A stretch of 23,193 nt of DNA. Source: Burkholderiales bacterium. Its GTDB lineage: Bacteria; Pseudomonadota; Gammaproteobacteria; Burkholderiales; Chitinimonadaceae. The translations under genes were made by a program, and so were the position numbers. The stretch spans positions 1 through 23,193 of the forward strand of contig JAFAKZ010000046.1 in NCBI GenBank assembly GCA_019234745.1, in the 5' to 3' direction. The notes beneath the pieces were generated by a model that saw only the letters and a program-made list of their open reading frames with translations, was not told the origin of the DNA and searched no databases. Below are positions 23,078-23,193 of the stretch, one piece after another. Position 1 is the stretch's first letter; each line of letters begins with the position of its first letter.

Positions 23078-23193
23078 ATGACGGATCGCATCCTTATTAT
23101 CGCGCCCGCCTGGGTTGGCGACTGCGTGATGGCGCAGCCCTTGTACCGTCGGCTCAAGGAATACCGGCCCGACGCCCACATTACCGTGATGGC
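23078..23193 (+). CDS. waaF: Probable ADP-heptose:LPS heptosyltransferase II, 3' end outside window
   Basis: Only the first 38 codons are present. MTDRILIIAPAWVGDCVMAQ followed by PLYRRLKEYRPDAHITVM is the N-terminal strand-loop-helix of GT9 heptosyltransferases; the PAWVGDCVMAQ segment (a PSWVGDMVMAQ-type sequence) points to WaaF, which adds the second heptose to the LPS inner core from the cytoplasmic face of the inner membrane. The ATG has no strong ribosome site, but no better start lies between it and the zinc-finger stop. Gene order ilvE, zf-CHCC, heptosyltransferase supports the call. WaaC or another GT9 member cannot be fully excluded from so short a piece. Confidence 0.8.
   Translation, partial: MTDRILIIAPAWVGDCVMAQPLYRRLKEYRPDAHITVM

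Noticed and set aside
1..23193. tRNA, rRNA, CRISPR array, insertion sequence or prophage
   Set aside because: I looked for regularly spaced repeats, transposase or integrase motifs and stable RNA sequence signatures and saw none; a tool-based scan was not possible.

Overview
The window is a compact, GC-rich stretch of a Gram-negative chromosome. It carries ubiquinone genes, the start of an LPS heptosyltransferase gene, outer-membrane lipoproteins and a three-part efflux pump. The order ilvE, zf-CHCC zinc-ribbon gene, waaF at the right end and the ubiC-ubiA pair suggest a betaproteobacterium, possibly of the Neisseriales or Chitinimonas type. This placement is inferred from gene content and order; no rRNA or tRNA is present to confirm it. 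I see no phage, transposase, CRISPR array or plasmid gene, so this looks mostly like core chromosome with a few accessory loci.

Left part (1-4709): a radical SAM gene cut by the window edge; a 52-residue membrane or secreted mini-protein on the minus strand; a PadR regulator with a DUF1700 membrane protein in an ATGA-overlap operon; a hotdog thioesterase read the other way from a TTG start; and a minus-strand operon azlC-azlD-alaX (branched-chain amino acid exporter plus tRNA-editing protein). Middle (4710-9303): a four-CBS/PAS/GGDEF/EAL c-di-GMP protein on the minus strand, then ubiC-ubiA and a small ABM-domain protein on the plus strand.

9310-14069 (minus): marR, then an outer-membrane factor, a membrane fusion protein and a DHA2 MFS pump. 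CTGC-N4-GCAG palindromes lie in front of both marR and the efflux genes, which suggests a self-contained, repressor-controlled drug or toxicant export module. 14240-16902 (plus): thyA and folA (dTMP and folate cycle), followed by a PAS-PAS-GGDEF diguanylate cyclase.

16972-21561 (plus): an exported metallophosphoesterase, a small lipoprotein and a 928-residue Asp-box (BNR) repeat lipoprotein that overlaps it by ATGA. A long hairpin lies between the phosphoesterase and the lipoprotein. This cell-surface cluster is the least understood part of the window. 21562-21828 is intergenic with a strong REP-like hairpin. It is followed by ilvE, the zinc-ribbon protein and the first 116 bases of a probable waaF. 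No gene-free stretch exceeds 300 bases.
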